Assembly (NCBI GenBank): GCA_008501785.1
Contig: QQUD01000884.1
Span: 1 to 13,182 of the forward strand
Direction: 5' to 3'
Source of the DNA: Chloroflexota bacterium
Lineage (GTDB): Bacteria; Chloroflexota; Anaerolineae; Promineifilales; Promineifilaceae
Length of the DNA: 13,182 nucleotides
A model generated the notes under the pieces. That model ran no database searches. It saw only the letters and a program-made list of their open reading frames with translations, and was not told the DNA's origin. Below, piece after piece: positions 1-6,419 of this stretch. The position numbers were made by a program, and so were the translations under genes. Position 1 is the stretch's first letter. Each line of letters opens with the position of its first letter.

Positions 1-1025
1 CCCCCGGCAACCCGGTTCTAATCGATCAGTTTATCGAAGATGCGTTTGAAGTGGATGTGGATGCTGTGTCTGATGGCGAAAAGGTGGTTATTGCTGGGGT
101 GATGCAGCATATTGAAGAGGCAGGCATTCATTCTGGAGATAGTGCTTGTGTGCTGCCACCATATAAAGTGAGTTGGTATCACATGAGCATCATCAACGAT
201 TACACAAAAAGGTTGGGGAAAGCGCTGCAAGTACGTGGGTTGATGAATGTGCAATTTGCGATTAAGGATGAAATTGTGTATGTGATTGAGGTCAATCCGC
301 GTGCGAGCCGGACAGTGCCGTTTGTGAGCAAAGCAACGGGTGTGCCAGTTGCCAAAATTGCCGCTCAGGTACAGGCTGGCAAATCATTGGCTGAGCTAGA
401 TTTCCTCGAAACACCCGTCATTGATGGCTTTTTTGTAAAGGAGGCTGTGCTGCCGTTTAATAAATTACCTGGTGCAGATGCGCTGCTTGGCCCAGAAATG
501 CGCAGCACAGGAGAGGTGATGGGTCATGCTTCACATTTCGGCCATGCTTTTACCAAATCGCAGATTGCAGTGGGTACGCCATTACCCACTGCGGGCGCGG
601 TTTTGCTGACAGTGAATAATTTTGACAAGGGAACGGTGTTGAAAATTGGGCGGGATTTGCACCGAATGGGGCTTGCCCTGTTTGCGACAGCGGGAACGGC
701 CGTTTCGCTCCAAAGCGTTGGCCTTCCGGTTACTCCCGTTGCAAAAGCTGGTGAAGATGAGATAGATACCGTTCATCTGATTGCCACAGCCCAAATAAAT
801 TTAATCATCAATACACCGTTGGGGCAGCAAGCGCGTGAGGATCAGATGGCACTGCGAGCAGCGGCAATTCGACACAATATTCCGTTGATTACAACGATGT
901 CAGCGGCTCAGGCTGCGGTCAATGGGATTCGTGCGTTAAGGAGGAATAATTTGGCAGTGAGGAGTTTACAGAGGCATTACGTGGCAAAGGGGCTATCTTC
1001 ATCATCATCGGGACTCCATTCATGA
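1..1025 (+). CDS. carB: Carbamoyl-phosphate synthase large subunit, C-terminal part
   Basis: Partial gene, open at the left edge; codons run in frame from base 3 (PGNPVLIDQFIEDAFEVDVD). CarB makes carbamoyl phosphate from ammonia, bicarbonate and 2 ATP for arginine and pyrimidine synthesis in the cytoplasm. The fragment (about 341 residues of a usual ~1070) covers the second half of the carbamoyl-phosphate ATP-grasp domain, with the metal-binding stretch IEVNPRASRTVPFVSKATG, then the MGS-like allosteric domain (LFATAGTA, INTPLGQQAREDQ, IPLITTMSAAQAAVNGIRAL). Family homology normally ends near LAVRSLQRHY (about base 982). The last ~14 codons (serine-rich) are antisense to the end of the convergent CBS gene and look like a run-on tail. 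One ACGGCCGT site (695-704) encodes Thr-Ala-Val in the MGS domain. No carA is visible; it would lie upstream. Confidence 0.96.
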   Translation, partial: PGNPVLIDQFIEDAFEVDVDAVSDGEKVVIAGVMQHIEEAGIHSGDSACVLPPYKVSWYHMSIINDYTKRLGKALQVRGLMNVQFAIKDEIVYVIEVNPRASRTVPFVSKATGVPVAKIAAQVQAGKSLAELDFLETPVIDGFFVKEAVLPFNKLPGADALLGPEMRSTGEVMGHASHFGHAFTKSQIAVGTPLPTAGAVLLTVNNFDKGTVLKIGRDLHRMGLALFATAGTAVSLQSVGLPVTPVAKAGEDEIDTVHLIATAQINLIINTPLGQQAREDQMALRAAAIRHNIPLITTMSAAQAAVNGIRALRRNNLAVRSLQRHYVAKGLSSSSSGLHS

Positions 1026-1435
1026 ACCACGACCATGCTGAAGATGTCTGATTCGGTGATGATACCCTTGAGTTTGCCGTGTGCATCGACAACGGGCAGA
1101 CCACTTATGCGATTCTCAAGCATCACCCGTGCGGCTTGCCCAATTGTGGCACCGATTGAAATGGTGATTGGATTGGCGGTCATGATCTTATCGAGTGTGC
1201 AGTTAGCAAGCAGGTAGTTTAATTCCCAAACGGAGAGGTTCGTGGCGGTTGAGGGTTCAGCCCCGCGAATATCTCCCAGGGTGACGATGCCAAGTAAACG
1301 GCCGTTATCGTCCACAATCGGTAAGCGCCGAATCTCTTCTTCCATCATCAGCTTATGTGCTTCCGGCAAAATCGCATCCGGCTTCATCGTAATCACATCT
1401 TTGCTCATCCAGTTTTTGACGAGTTCTTTTTTCAT
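977..1435 (-). CDS. Two-CBS-domain protein
   Basis: 152-residue soluble protein made of a tandem CBS pair (Bateman module): CBS1 about residues 9-60 (MSKDVITMKPDAILPEAHKL, RRLPIVDDNGRLLGIVTLGD) and CBS2 about 84-138 (IMTANPITISIGATIGQAAR, GLPVVDAHGKLKGIITESD). Such modules bind adenine nucleotides or similar ligands. No catalytic domain is attached, so partner and ligand are unknown. The start at 1435 is chosen because AAGGAG lies 8 nt upstream; the frame is open to 1486, but those extra codons include the ribosome binding site and part of a 14-bp tandem repeat. The tail is acidic (SPDDDEDSPF). The last 49 bp overlap the end of carB on the other strand. One AACGGCCGTT (1297-1306) encodes Asn-Gly-Arg. 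Confidence 0.93.
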   Translation of the reverse strand: MKKELVKNWMSKDVITMKPDAILPEAHKLMMEEEIRRLPIVDDNGRLLGIVTLGDIRGAEPSTATNLSVWELNYLLANCTLDKIMTANPITISIGATIGQAARVMLENRISGLPVVDAHGKLKGIITESDIFSMVVVHEWSPDDDEDSPFAT

Positions 1436-1472
1436 GGACCTGTCTCCTTGGTCATGATCATGGTGGTTGAGT

Positions 1473-1500
1473 GGGGAGTGCTGCACGGGGAGTGCTGTTC
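1473..1500. repeat. 14-bp tandem repeat upstream of the CBS gene
   Basis: GGGGAGTGCTGCAC (1473-1486) is followed directly by GGGGAGTGCTGTTC (1487-1500), 12 of 14 bases identical. It lies 38-65 bp upstream of the CBS start and so could sit in its 5' leader or promoter. The AGTGCTG word recurs in the intergenic repeat near 12808. Confidence 0.7.
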
Positions 1501-1670
1501 ACTCGCGTTGTATGAAGATTGTAGTGGGCAGGGAGCCACAATCCCCAGTAACGAATGTCATTGTTTCAAGATGACATAAGCCATTATGAAACAGCTTGCT
1601 AAAAAATACAAATCGAATGTGAAAATGGTGATTGGGAATTGGGAAAAAGGCGTTTTCCCTATAAAGGAGT

Positions 1671-1694
1671 GACGCCGTGCAATTGCACGGCGTC
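1671..1694. repeat. Perfect 24-bp palindrome
   Basis: Arms GACGCCGTGCAA (1671-1682) and TTGCACGGCGTC (1683-1694) are perfect reverse complements with no spacer. An AAAGGAG purine run sits immediately 5'. There is no T-tract on either strand, so it is not a standard terminator. It could be a dimeric protein-binding site, a processed RNA hairpin or a dispersed repeat. A weaker hairpin GGGAAAA/TTTTCCC lies just upstream (1641-1659). Confidence 0.75.
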
Positions 1695-1816
1695 AGGAGC
1701 AGAATAAGCTTTAATTAAGCGTGAAGAAGCTAAAAAGAGAGTACTAACAATTTCTGACAGAACATCTGACGGTGCAAAAATGAGTTTGAAATTGGGTGTT
1801 TTTGGGGTTTTTTCTG

Positions 1817-1846
1817 GCTAAAAGCTAAAGGCTAATAGCTTTTAGC
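1817..1846. repeat. Inverted repeat of GCTAAAAGCT words
   Basis: GCTAAAAGCT (1817-1826) and AGCTTTTAGC (1837-1846) form a 10-bp stem around a 10-nt loop that itself repeats the word. A T-run lies on the left flank and an A-run on the right, extending the pairing imperfectly. It could act as a weak bidirectional terminator or belong to a family of wordy intergenic repeats. Confidence 0.55.
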
Positions 1847-2008
1847 TAAAAAAACGAGAGAGCAGCACTACGATTTCTTCGATGAAGGTGTATCCTGAGC
1901 ATGTTACAACCTGGGGGGCAAGTTAGTGTCCGTCGTGCCGCTCTATCACCTTAACCATATCAATAAACCCTTACAAATGAGGTTACAGACCTTACTGCCA
2001 GAAAATAC

Positions 2009-2041
2009 AAAAAGACGCTGCTTAATGGGCAGCGTCTTTTT
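2009..2041. terminator. Bidirectional intrinsic terminator
   Basis: A 13-bp perfect stem AAAAAGACGCTGC / GCAGCGTCTTTTT with a 7-nt loop. The GC-rich part is followed by five T on either strand, so it fits rho-independent termination in both directions. No clear gene ends just before it on the plus strand, so it may end an unseen small RNA or insulate the flanking genes. Confidence 0.75.
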
Positions 2042-2060
2042 GACAAAGGAGTTAAAACAT

Positions 2061-2165
2061 GTGAACAGTTGTTTAGCAGCTAAGAATAAAATAGCATGGA
2101 CTACTTACGACGATTATTACAGACAAATTGCAACAACAATCGCCTTTTTACGTATCGTGTTATGA
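2061..2165 (+). CDS. Possible 34-residue small ORF
   Basis: A GTG at 2061 follows AAAGGAG with 9 nt spacing and opens a 34-codon frame (starts MNSCLAAKNK, ends with a hydrophobic stretch IATTIAFLRIVL). An ATG overlaps the GTG at 2059 but is followed at once by TGA. The frame lies 20 nt after the terminator-like hairpin and 61 bp before the GlsB/YeaQ-type gene. No family is recognised. It may be chance; the ribosome binding site is the only positive evidence. Confidence 0.22.
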   Translation: MNSCLAAKNKIAWTTYDDYYRQIATTIAFLRIVL

Positions 2166-2226
2166 AATTATTATTTGCTGAATGCTGATACCTGATAGCT
2201 GACAGCTTTTTCTGGAGGAACAAACA

Positions 2227-2478
2227 ATGGGTTTTTTATCATGGATTATTTTTGGTGCATTAGCGGGTGGCGTAGCCGGTATGATTGCGGGTAGCAAGCG
2301 ATCTGGCTGCCTATTCAATATTGTGATTGGTATTGTGGGTGCATTTTTAGGCGGATTTATCATGCAGTTTGTCACCAACGAGAGCATGAATTTTGGGTTT
2401 GATTTGCGCAGTTTTGTGGTTGCGGTAATTGGTTCTGTGATTTTGTTGGTGATTACTGGGGCGACCAAGCGAAAGTAG
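2227..2478 (+). CDS. GlsB/YeaQ/YmgE family stress-associated membrane protein
   Basis: 83-residue, glycine-rich inner-membrane protein with three hydrophobic segments (about residues 3-21, 28-47, 61-79). The opening GFLSWIIFGALAGGVAGMI and the central GIVGAFLGGFIMQF are typical of the transglycosylase-associated (GlsB/YeaQ/YmgE) family, at its usual length of 80-90 residues. Members are linked to general stress responses; no enzyme activity is established. The start is supported by GGAGG 8 nt upstream. The stop TAG abuts the stop of the convergent DUF2062 gene. It contains no ACGGCCGT word, unlike most neighbours. Confidence 0.9.
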   Translation: MGFLSWIIFGALAGGVAGMIAGSKRSGCLFNIVIGIVGAFLGGFIMQFVTNESMNFGFDLRSFVVAVIGSVILLVITGATKRK

Positions 2479-2946
2479 CTAATATTTGCGAGTGTGGGTT
2501 ACGGCCGTTTTCACAATCAGATAGGAAACGGCCGTTATCACCAGCGCAATCAGCACATTCCCCACCAAAAACCCCTTCAACAACGACATCACGGCCACTT
2601 GCAGCGGTACACCCATCAAACCGGTGGGCATAACGCCAAACATCCACTCACCGAGCTGATAGCTGAGTGCATACAGGGGTGCGACGACAAATCCATTCCA
2701 AACCCCAATGGCGGCCAACAGAGACGCTTTGTTCAACTGCTTGAACCGTGCTGCTAGCAGCGCTGCCAGCGCAATGTTGAACCCCGGCGTGGGCAGGACG
2801 CTTATCAACGTGCCCAACGCAAAAGAACGGGCCATTGCTTCTGGCGATGCGTTGGTGTCGAAAAATTGGGACACACGGCGGCGCAAACGCTGGAAGGGTG
2901 TGTTTACAACAAGGACAGGGATGGTTTGGGTTTGTTCGCAAAGCAT
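2479..2946 (-). CDS. DUF2062 domain membrane protein
   Basis: 155-residue membrane protein. The DUF2062 signature is visible: a basic N-terminal helix (FQRLRRRVSQFFDTNASPEA), then AMARSFALGTLISVLPTPGF with a proline-glycine turn, LAARFKQLNKASLLAAIGVW, and a final hydrophobic helix (VGNVLIALVITAVSYLIV). Three to four membrane spans are likely. The biochemical role of this family is unknown to me; it is sometimes found beside glycosyltransferases, which are absent next to it here. The start is uncertain: no Shine-Dalgarno is seen before 2946, and a later start is possible. Two ACGGCCGT palindromes 27 bp apart (2500, 2527) give two TAV peptides near the C-terminus. Confidence 0.87.
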   Translation of the reverse strand: MLCEQTQTIPVLVVNTPFQRLRRRVSQFFDTNASPEAMARSFALGTLISVLPTPGFNIALAALLAARFKQLNKASLLAAIGVWNGFVVAPLYALSYQLGEWMFGVMPTGLMGVPLQVAVMSLLKGFLVGNVLIALVITAVSYLIVKTAVTHTRKY

Positions 2947-3420
2947 GTGATTAGTGTACAGAAGTGAGGAACCAGAAAATGGTCATAATACCTACGCAAT
3001 CTTTACATTCTCTAGACGGTGTAAACGAGGCTCATCTTACATAGCATGATGAATAAAGATAAAGAAAAAACGATAATCATTATTTCTGTAGCAGTCGCCG
3101 TTATTATTCTTTTGTGTGCGGCACTTTTTCTGTTTGGTTTATTTTTTGGGGTGAGAGTTGTATAGGTCAGAAACGAATTGTTCTGAAAAAACCGCTTTCT
3201 TCATCTGTTTCTTATTTGTATCCGCTGTACCCCTCATTGCATCAGAGAACATGCACGCAATGGTGTTGAGTTGGTAAATCGTAATTGTGTTGTCAAGCAC
3301 ACGATTTGTTGATACCCATAATTGATTTGATTATCTGCCGTGAAAATTTAGTTGAACCATCTGATACGATTGCTTCTGAACGAGTTGGGATGGAGAAGAG
3401 GCCGTCATTAAATTCTCAAC
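2947..3420. other. Intergenic region with one candidate small gene
   Basis: Apart from the possible 39-codon ORF at 3046-3165 I see no gene. An imperfect inverted repeat joins AAATCGT (3276-3282) and ACGATTT (3301-3307). No terminator is evident for the DUF2339 gene that ends at 3421 on the reverse strand. Confidence 0.5.
3046..3165 (+). CDS. Candidate 39-residue single-span membrane protein
   Basis: The frame begins with two adjacent ATG codons (3046, 3049) and ends at TAG (3163-3165). The product has a short charged head (MMNKDKEK) and then an unbroken hydrophobic stretch of about 30 residues (TIIIISVAVAVIILLCAALF and onward), ending GVRVV. This charged-head, one-helix layout is common among real bacterial small proteins. 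The ribosome binding site is weak (GAGG about 16 nt upstream). No family recognised. It is transcribed away from the divergent DUF2062 gene. Confidence 0.42.
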   Translation: MMNKDKEKTIIIISVAVAVIILLCAALFLFGLFFGVRVV

Positions 3421-5211
3421 CTATTCCATTACCTCAACACTATCATCCAACTTCCATAACCCCTGATAAAAATAGCTTAACAGCAAGAACAGCCCCCCAA
3501 AGCCAAAGAATAGCAGAATGCGCCAAATCGCCTTTACGTTTTCCAGGTCAACCAGAAACAGCTTGCCTACCAGGACAAACAACGTTACCAAGCCTACGAT
3601 GCGTACCACATTTTTGTTTCCGCGCAGACCGATAATGAGTAACACCACCGCATAAACACCCCAGGCAACGCTGATGAGGGCTTGTCCATTATTAAACTCA
3701 TTCAATTCACGCCACAACAGCAGCAGGATGGCGACATGGATGGCAATCAGGTAAATGCGCTTTCCCGTGAGAGACAGCCATGCAAATGCAACTCCGGCAA
3801 AGCTGCCGAAGACAAATAGGTCGGTGAGGATGCGAACGGCCGTTTCGTCACTACCAAAGTGAATATCAGACAACCGTAAAAATATCAAACAGCCCAAGAT
3901 AAACGAGAAAGCGTGTGTGCCGATAGAAACGGCCGTTTTCTGTAATCGGCTGCTCAAAAAATGCCAAACCACCGCTTCCAGCGTCAGCGCAATCAAAAGC
4001 AGCTCATCTCCTAGCAAAATCAAGAAACCAATTGTTAGCAGGATGGAACTAGTAAATGCATGGGTGATGCTGATATTGAGGGAAAATGCGTGTTTGCGAA
4101 TGCCAAATGCCACCGCCGCATAAATGGCAGCAATGCCGATAAAAATCCAGCCACGTTGATTGTCGGTTAAATCCCACACCGCCATCGAACTACCCAGTGC
4201 AAAGAGTGCAGTTGTGACTGTGAACAGGTGAAAATCAATACCCAACCATCGTTTGAGGATGTCAGGCAAATGTGTATCGGCAAACCCTAATGATAAGGGT
4301 CGCAAATTGGATGATGCAAGATTGACAAACAGATGGCGTAAAAGTGGCAGCACCCAAAACATGATCCACGCGAAGACTATGCTGAATTGAATCACCCATT
4401 GATCGCCAATCGCCTGGTCAAAGCGATTCAACGCTTCACTCATGCTGATCCAAATGATAATCCAGCCACATGCGGCCGTAAACCAGAGCAAAATGCGCCA
4501 ACCTCGGAAGAGGTAAATGGCAATGGCACCTCCAATGATTAAACAGCTATACAGCAAAAACCCTTGAATATTGCCACTGCCCGTATCTAGCAAAATGGGT
4601 GTCAGCAAGCCGCCAAACGTGCCGATGAGCGACAACACTGCCTCATTTTGTTGCAGCGAAAGGAAGAAGGTGAGCAGCGTCACCAACACCATAAATCCAA
4701 AGGCAACAGAGTGCGGCACCAAATCGTACAGCCGAAACGCAGCGTATCCGGTAATGTAGTAGCTGCCCACACTGCCACCTAACAGCACAACGCTAAATGC
4801 ACGTCGGCTTTCAACCAATCGCCATCCGAAAAAGAGCAGAATTGTGCCAACTAGCAGCCCAATGACCAGCCGCACAGCAGGGGTTAGCCATCCCTGATCG
4901 ACGGCAAACTTGAATAAAAAGATGAGTGCAAAGAGCATCAATCCAATACCGATTTTGTTGAGCCAGAATTCACTGCGTCGCAGGTGGTCGGGGAGTAACG
5001 GCCGTTTCTCCTCCTCCGCAACAACTGGTGGGGGTGATACGGCCGTTTCTACCAACTCTACAGCATCTTCAACAGGTTGTTCAGACATTGCGATACTGCC
5101 AGATTGCGCCACGACTCTGCTTAACTGCACGACCTGTGCTTGTAAATCTGTGACTGCATTTTCTAACGCTTCAATGCGTTTGTTTAATACGCTTTCGTTT
5201 GGGGGTGACAC
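3421..5211 (-). CDS. DUF2339 polytopic membrane protein
   Basis: 596-residue integral membrane protein of the DUF2339 family, function unknown. Layout from the chosen start: a short coiled coil (about residues 9-35, LNKRIEALENAVTDLQAQVV); an acidic, proline-rich linker (about 40-75); then the family's amphipathic entry (LRRSEFWLNKIGIGLMLFAL, WLTPAVRLVIGLLVG) and many hydrophobic helices to near the C-terminus, probably more than 15. The start is GTG at 5211 because AAGGAGG lies 8 nt upstream and a good promoter lies beyond it; an ATG at 5310 would include that promoter. Four ACGGCCGT sites occur (3835, 3928, 4997, 5038), two of them 41 bp apart in the linker. It is divergent from the EamA gene with a 238-bp shared upstream region. 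Confidence 0.9.
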   Translation of the reverse strand: MSPPNESVLNKRIEALENAVTDLQAQVVQLSRVVAQSGSIAMSEQPVEDAVELVETAVSPPPVVAEEEKRPLLPDHLRRSEFWLNKIGIGLMLFALIFLFKFAVDQGWLTPAVRLVIGLLVGTILLFFGWRLVESRRAFSVVLLGGSVGSYYITGYAAFRLYDLVPHSVAFGFMVLVTLLTFFLSLQQNEAVLSLIGTFGGLLTPILLDTGSGNIQGFLLYSCLIIGGAIAIYLFRGWRILLWFTAACGWIIIWISMSEALNRFDQAIGDQWVIQFSIVFAWIMFWVLPLLRHLFVNLASSNLRPLSLGFADTHLPDILKRWLGIDFHLFTVTTALFALGSSMAVWDLTDNQRGWIFIGIAAIYAAVAFGIRKHAFSLNISITHAFTSSILLTIGFLILLGDELLLIALTLEAVVWHFLSSRLQKTAVSIGTHAFSFILGCLIFLRLSDIHFGSDETAVRILTDLFVFGSFAGVAFAWLSLTGKRIYLIAIHVAILLLLWRELNEFNNGQALISVAWGVYAVVLLIIGLRGNKNVVRIVGLVTLFVLVGKLFLVDLENVKAIWRILLFFGFGGLFLLLSYFYQGLWKLDDSVEVME

Positions 5212-5257
5212 GATCGTTCCCTCCTTATCCACACTAGTTAGTAGACATAATGCACAC

Positions 5258-5286
5258 ATTGTAATTGATTTGATTGCGGGAAGCAA
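5258..5286 (-). promoter_or_regulatory. Sigma-70-type promoter for the DUF2339 gene
   Basis: Reverse strand: -35 TTGCTT (5281-5286), 17-bp spacer, -10 TACAAT (5258-5263). The -10 matches 5 of 6 consensus bases and the -35 only 3 of 6. It lies about 47 bp upstream of the GTG start at 5211, leaving room for the AAGGAGG ribosome binding site. Confidence 0.5.
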
Positions 5287-5325
5287 CGCCAAGGATGCCT
5301 GAAGGTCCAATCGAAACTTGTTAGG

Positions 5326-5376
5326 TAGGGACGTATCCCTATGGTTGCCTTGCTTAGGCGGGATGCTGTTCGCCTA
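5326..5376. repeat. Two adjacent hairpins in the divergent intergenic region
   Basis: TAGGGA (5326-5331) pairs with TCCCTA (5336-5341) across CGTA. TAGGCG (5355-5360) pairs with CGCCTA (5371-5376) across 10 nt. They lie between the promoters of the DUF2339 and EamA genes. The style suggests a dispersed intergenic repeat unit, but only one copy is in the window. Confidence 0.5.
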
Positions 5377-5387
5377 CCGGCGACTTA

Positions 5388-5416
5388 TTGACTTGCTCTC
5401 ACTTGTTGACTACACT
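5388..5416 (+). promoter_or_regulatory. Sigma-70-type promoter for the EamA gene
   Basis: -35 TTGACT (5388-5393, 5 of 6), 17-bp spacer, -10 TACACT (5411-5416, 4 of 6). The gene's ATG is 34 bp downstream of the -10 with GGAG between, so the leader would be short (about 25-30 nt). Confidence 0.5.
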
Positions 5417-5449
5417 CCCCCTCTTGAATTTTGAAATTGGAGTTAGTCC

Positions 5450-6364
5450 ATGACCCATCCATCAATGACCCCGGCGAAACCAAACCGGTTTTTGAATAAT
5501 GTGCCCGCGATTATGCTGGTGCTGCTGCTGGTTGACAGCCTTCACTTCGTTTTTGCTCGCTTGCTGTTGCCATACCTGCCACCAACCACTTCCTCGTTTT
5601 ATTACATGACGATTGCCACCATTCAGATTGCCATCTTTGCGGCGGTGCGCCGTCAAATTAAGTGGCAAATTTTTCGGGAAAATGTACGATTTTTTATCGG
5701 GATTGGTGTTTTGATTGCAGCGGCAACGGCGACGAGCTTTACGGCCGTTATCTACATCGACCCCGGCACTGCCTCCCTCATTGCGCGGATGAACACCATT
5801 TTTGCAATGGGGTTTGGTATTTTTTGGCTGAAAGATAAATTGGGGCGGGGTGAAATGATTGGAGCAGCCATTGCCGTTATTGGCGTGTTTGTGATTAGCT
5901 TTCAAACAGGAGATGCCAATAATCAGTTGTGGTTGGGAGCCGTTCTCGTTTTGATTTCTAATTTGTTTTATTCATTCCACGCCGCGATTGTAAAGCGGTA
6001 TGGGGATGACATGGAATTCACCAATTTCTTTTTGTTTCGCATGGCATCGACGATTCTGTTTTTGCTGATTTTTGCGACCGTTCGTGGCGAAATGGTTTGG
6101 CCGCGTGGGGCAGAAGTTTGGTGGATTTTGCTGTTGGCTGCAACGCTCAATGTAACCGTGAGCCGTTCACTTTATTACCTGGCACTGCGTCGCTTCAAAT
6201 TAACAATACACACGATTTTGCTTACGTTGAGTCCTGTCGTCGCGATATTATGGACGCTGCTTTTATTTGGCATATGGCCGTCTTTGCAAGGGTTGTTGGG
6301 TGGAACGGCCGTTATCATCGGTGTCATCATCGCCACCATGAGCAGGCGGAATGGTAATCGGTAA
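5450..6364 (+). CDS. EamA-family (DMT) transporter
   Basis: 304-residue integral membrane protein of the drug/metabolite transporter superfamily with two EamA repeats of about five helices each (roughly residues 17-150 and 160-297). Clear marks are the end of the first repeat (ARMNTIFAMGFGIFWLKDKL, then GAAIAVIGVFVISF) and the matching end of the second (LTLSPVVAILWTLLLFGIWP, then GGTAVIIGVIIATM). It most likely exports a small metabolite across the inner membrane; the substrate cannot be read from sequence. GGAG lies 7 nt before the ATG. Two ACGGCCGT sites (5740, 6304) both encode TAV. The last codons (NGNR and stop) run into an inverted repeat that fills the gap to the convergent J-protein gene. 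Confidence 0.92.
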   Translation: MTHPSMTPAKPNRFLNNVPAIMLVLLLVDSLHFVFARLLLPYLPPTTSSFYYMTIATIQIAIFAAVRRQIKWQIFRENVRFFIGIGVLIAAATATSFTAVIYIDPGTASLIARMNTIFAMGFGIFWLKDKLGRGEMIGAAIAVIGVFVISFQTGDANNQLWLGAVLVLISNLFYSFHAAIVKRYGDDMEFTNFFLFRMASTILFLLIFATVRGEMVWPRGAEVWWILLLAATLNVTVSRSLYYLALRRFKLTIHTILLTLSPVVAILWTLLLFGIWPSLQGLLGGTAVIIGVIIATMSRRNGNR

Positions 6365-6415
6365 TCGGTCAACGGATAACCGTTTTCTGCTCACCGATTA
6401 CCGTTCACCGATTAC
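6361..6415. repeat. Inverted repeat between convergent genes
   Basis: GTAATCGGTCAACGG (6361-6375) pairs with CCGTTCACCGATTAC (6401-6415) with one mismatch in 15 bp. The word GTAATCGG is present once more to the left (6354-6361), inside the EamA reading frame, and ACCGATTA once more in the loop. The element occupies nearly the whole gap between the EamA stop (6364) and the J-protein stop (6420). It could stop transcription from both sides, but it has no T-tract. Confidence 0.6.
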
Positions 6416-6419
6416 TTCA

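Larger units (their letters stand above)
1436..2060. other. Long intergenic region rich in palindromes
   Basis: No convincing gene. It holds a 14-bp tandem duplication (1473-1500), a hairpin GGGAAAA/TTTTCCC (1641-1659), a 24-bp perfect palindrome (1671-1694), an inverted repeat of AGCTTTTAGC words (1817-1846) and a strong terminator-like hairpin (2009-2041). A frame open across 1926-2165 contains the terminator and shows no recognisable protein. The upstream region of the CBS gene (about 1436-1600, reverse strand) must hold its promoter, but I see no good -35/-10 pair. Confidence 0.6.

Noticed and set aside
1926..2165. 79-codon plus-strand frame
   Set aside because: It contains the strong terminator hairpin, has no recognisable protein features and no ribosome binding site at its first start. 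Only its last 34 codons were kept as a weak candidate.
1436..2226. tRNA or known structured RNA in the long gap
   Set aside because: No cloverleaf or recognisable riboswitch core could be found by eye; only isolated hairpins are present.
3285..3635. Plus-strand 116-codon frame
   Set aside because: About two thirds is antisense to the DUF2339 gene, with no coding character of its own.
5212..5310. Longer N-terminus for the DUF2339 protein
   Set aside because: It would translate through the predicted promoter and the AAGGAGG ribosome binding site; GTG at 5211 fits better.
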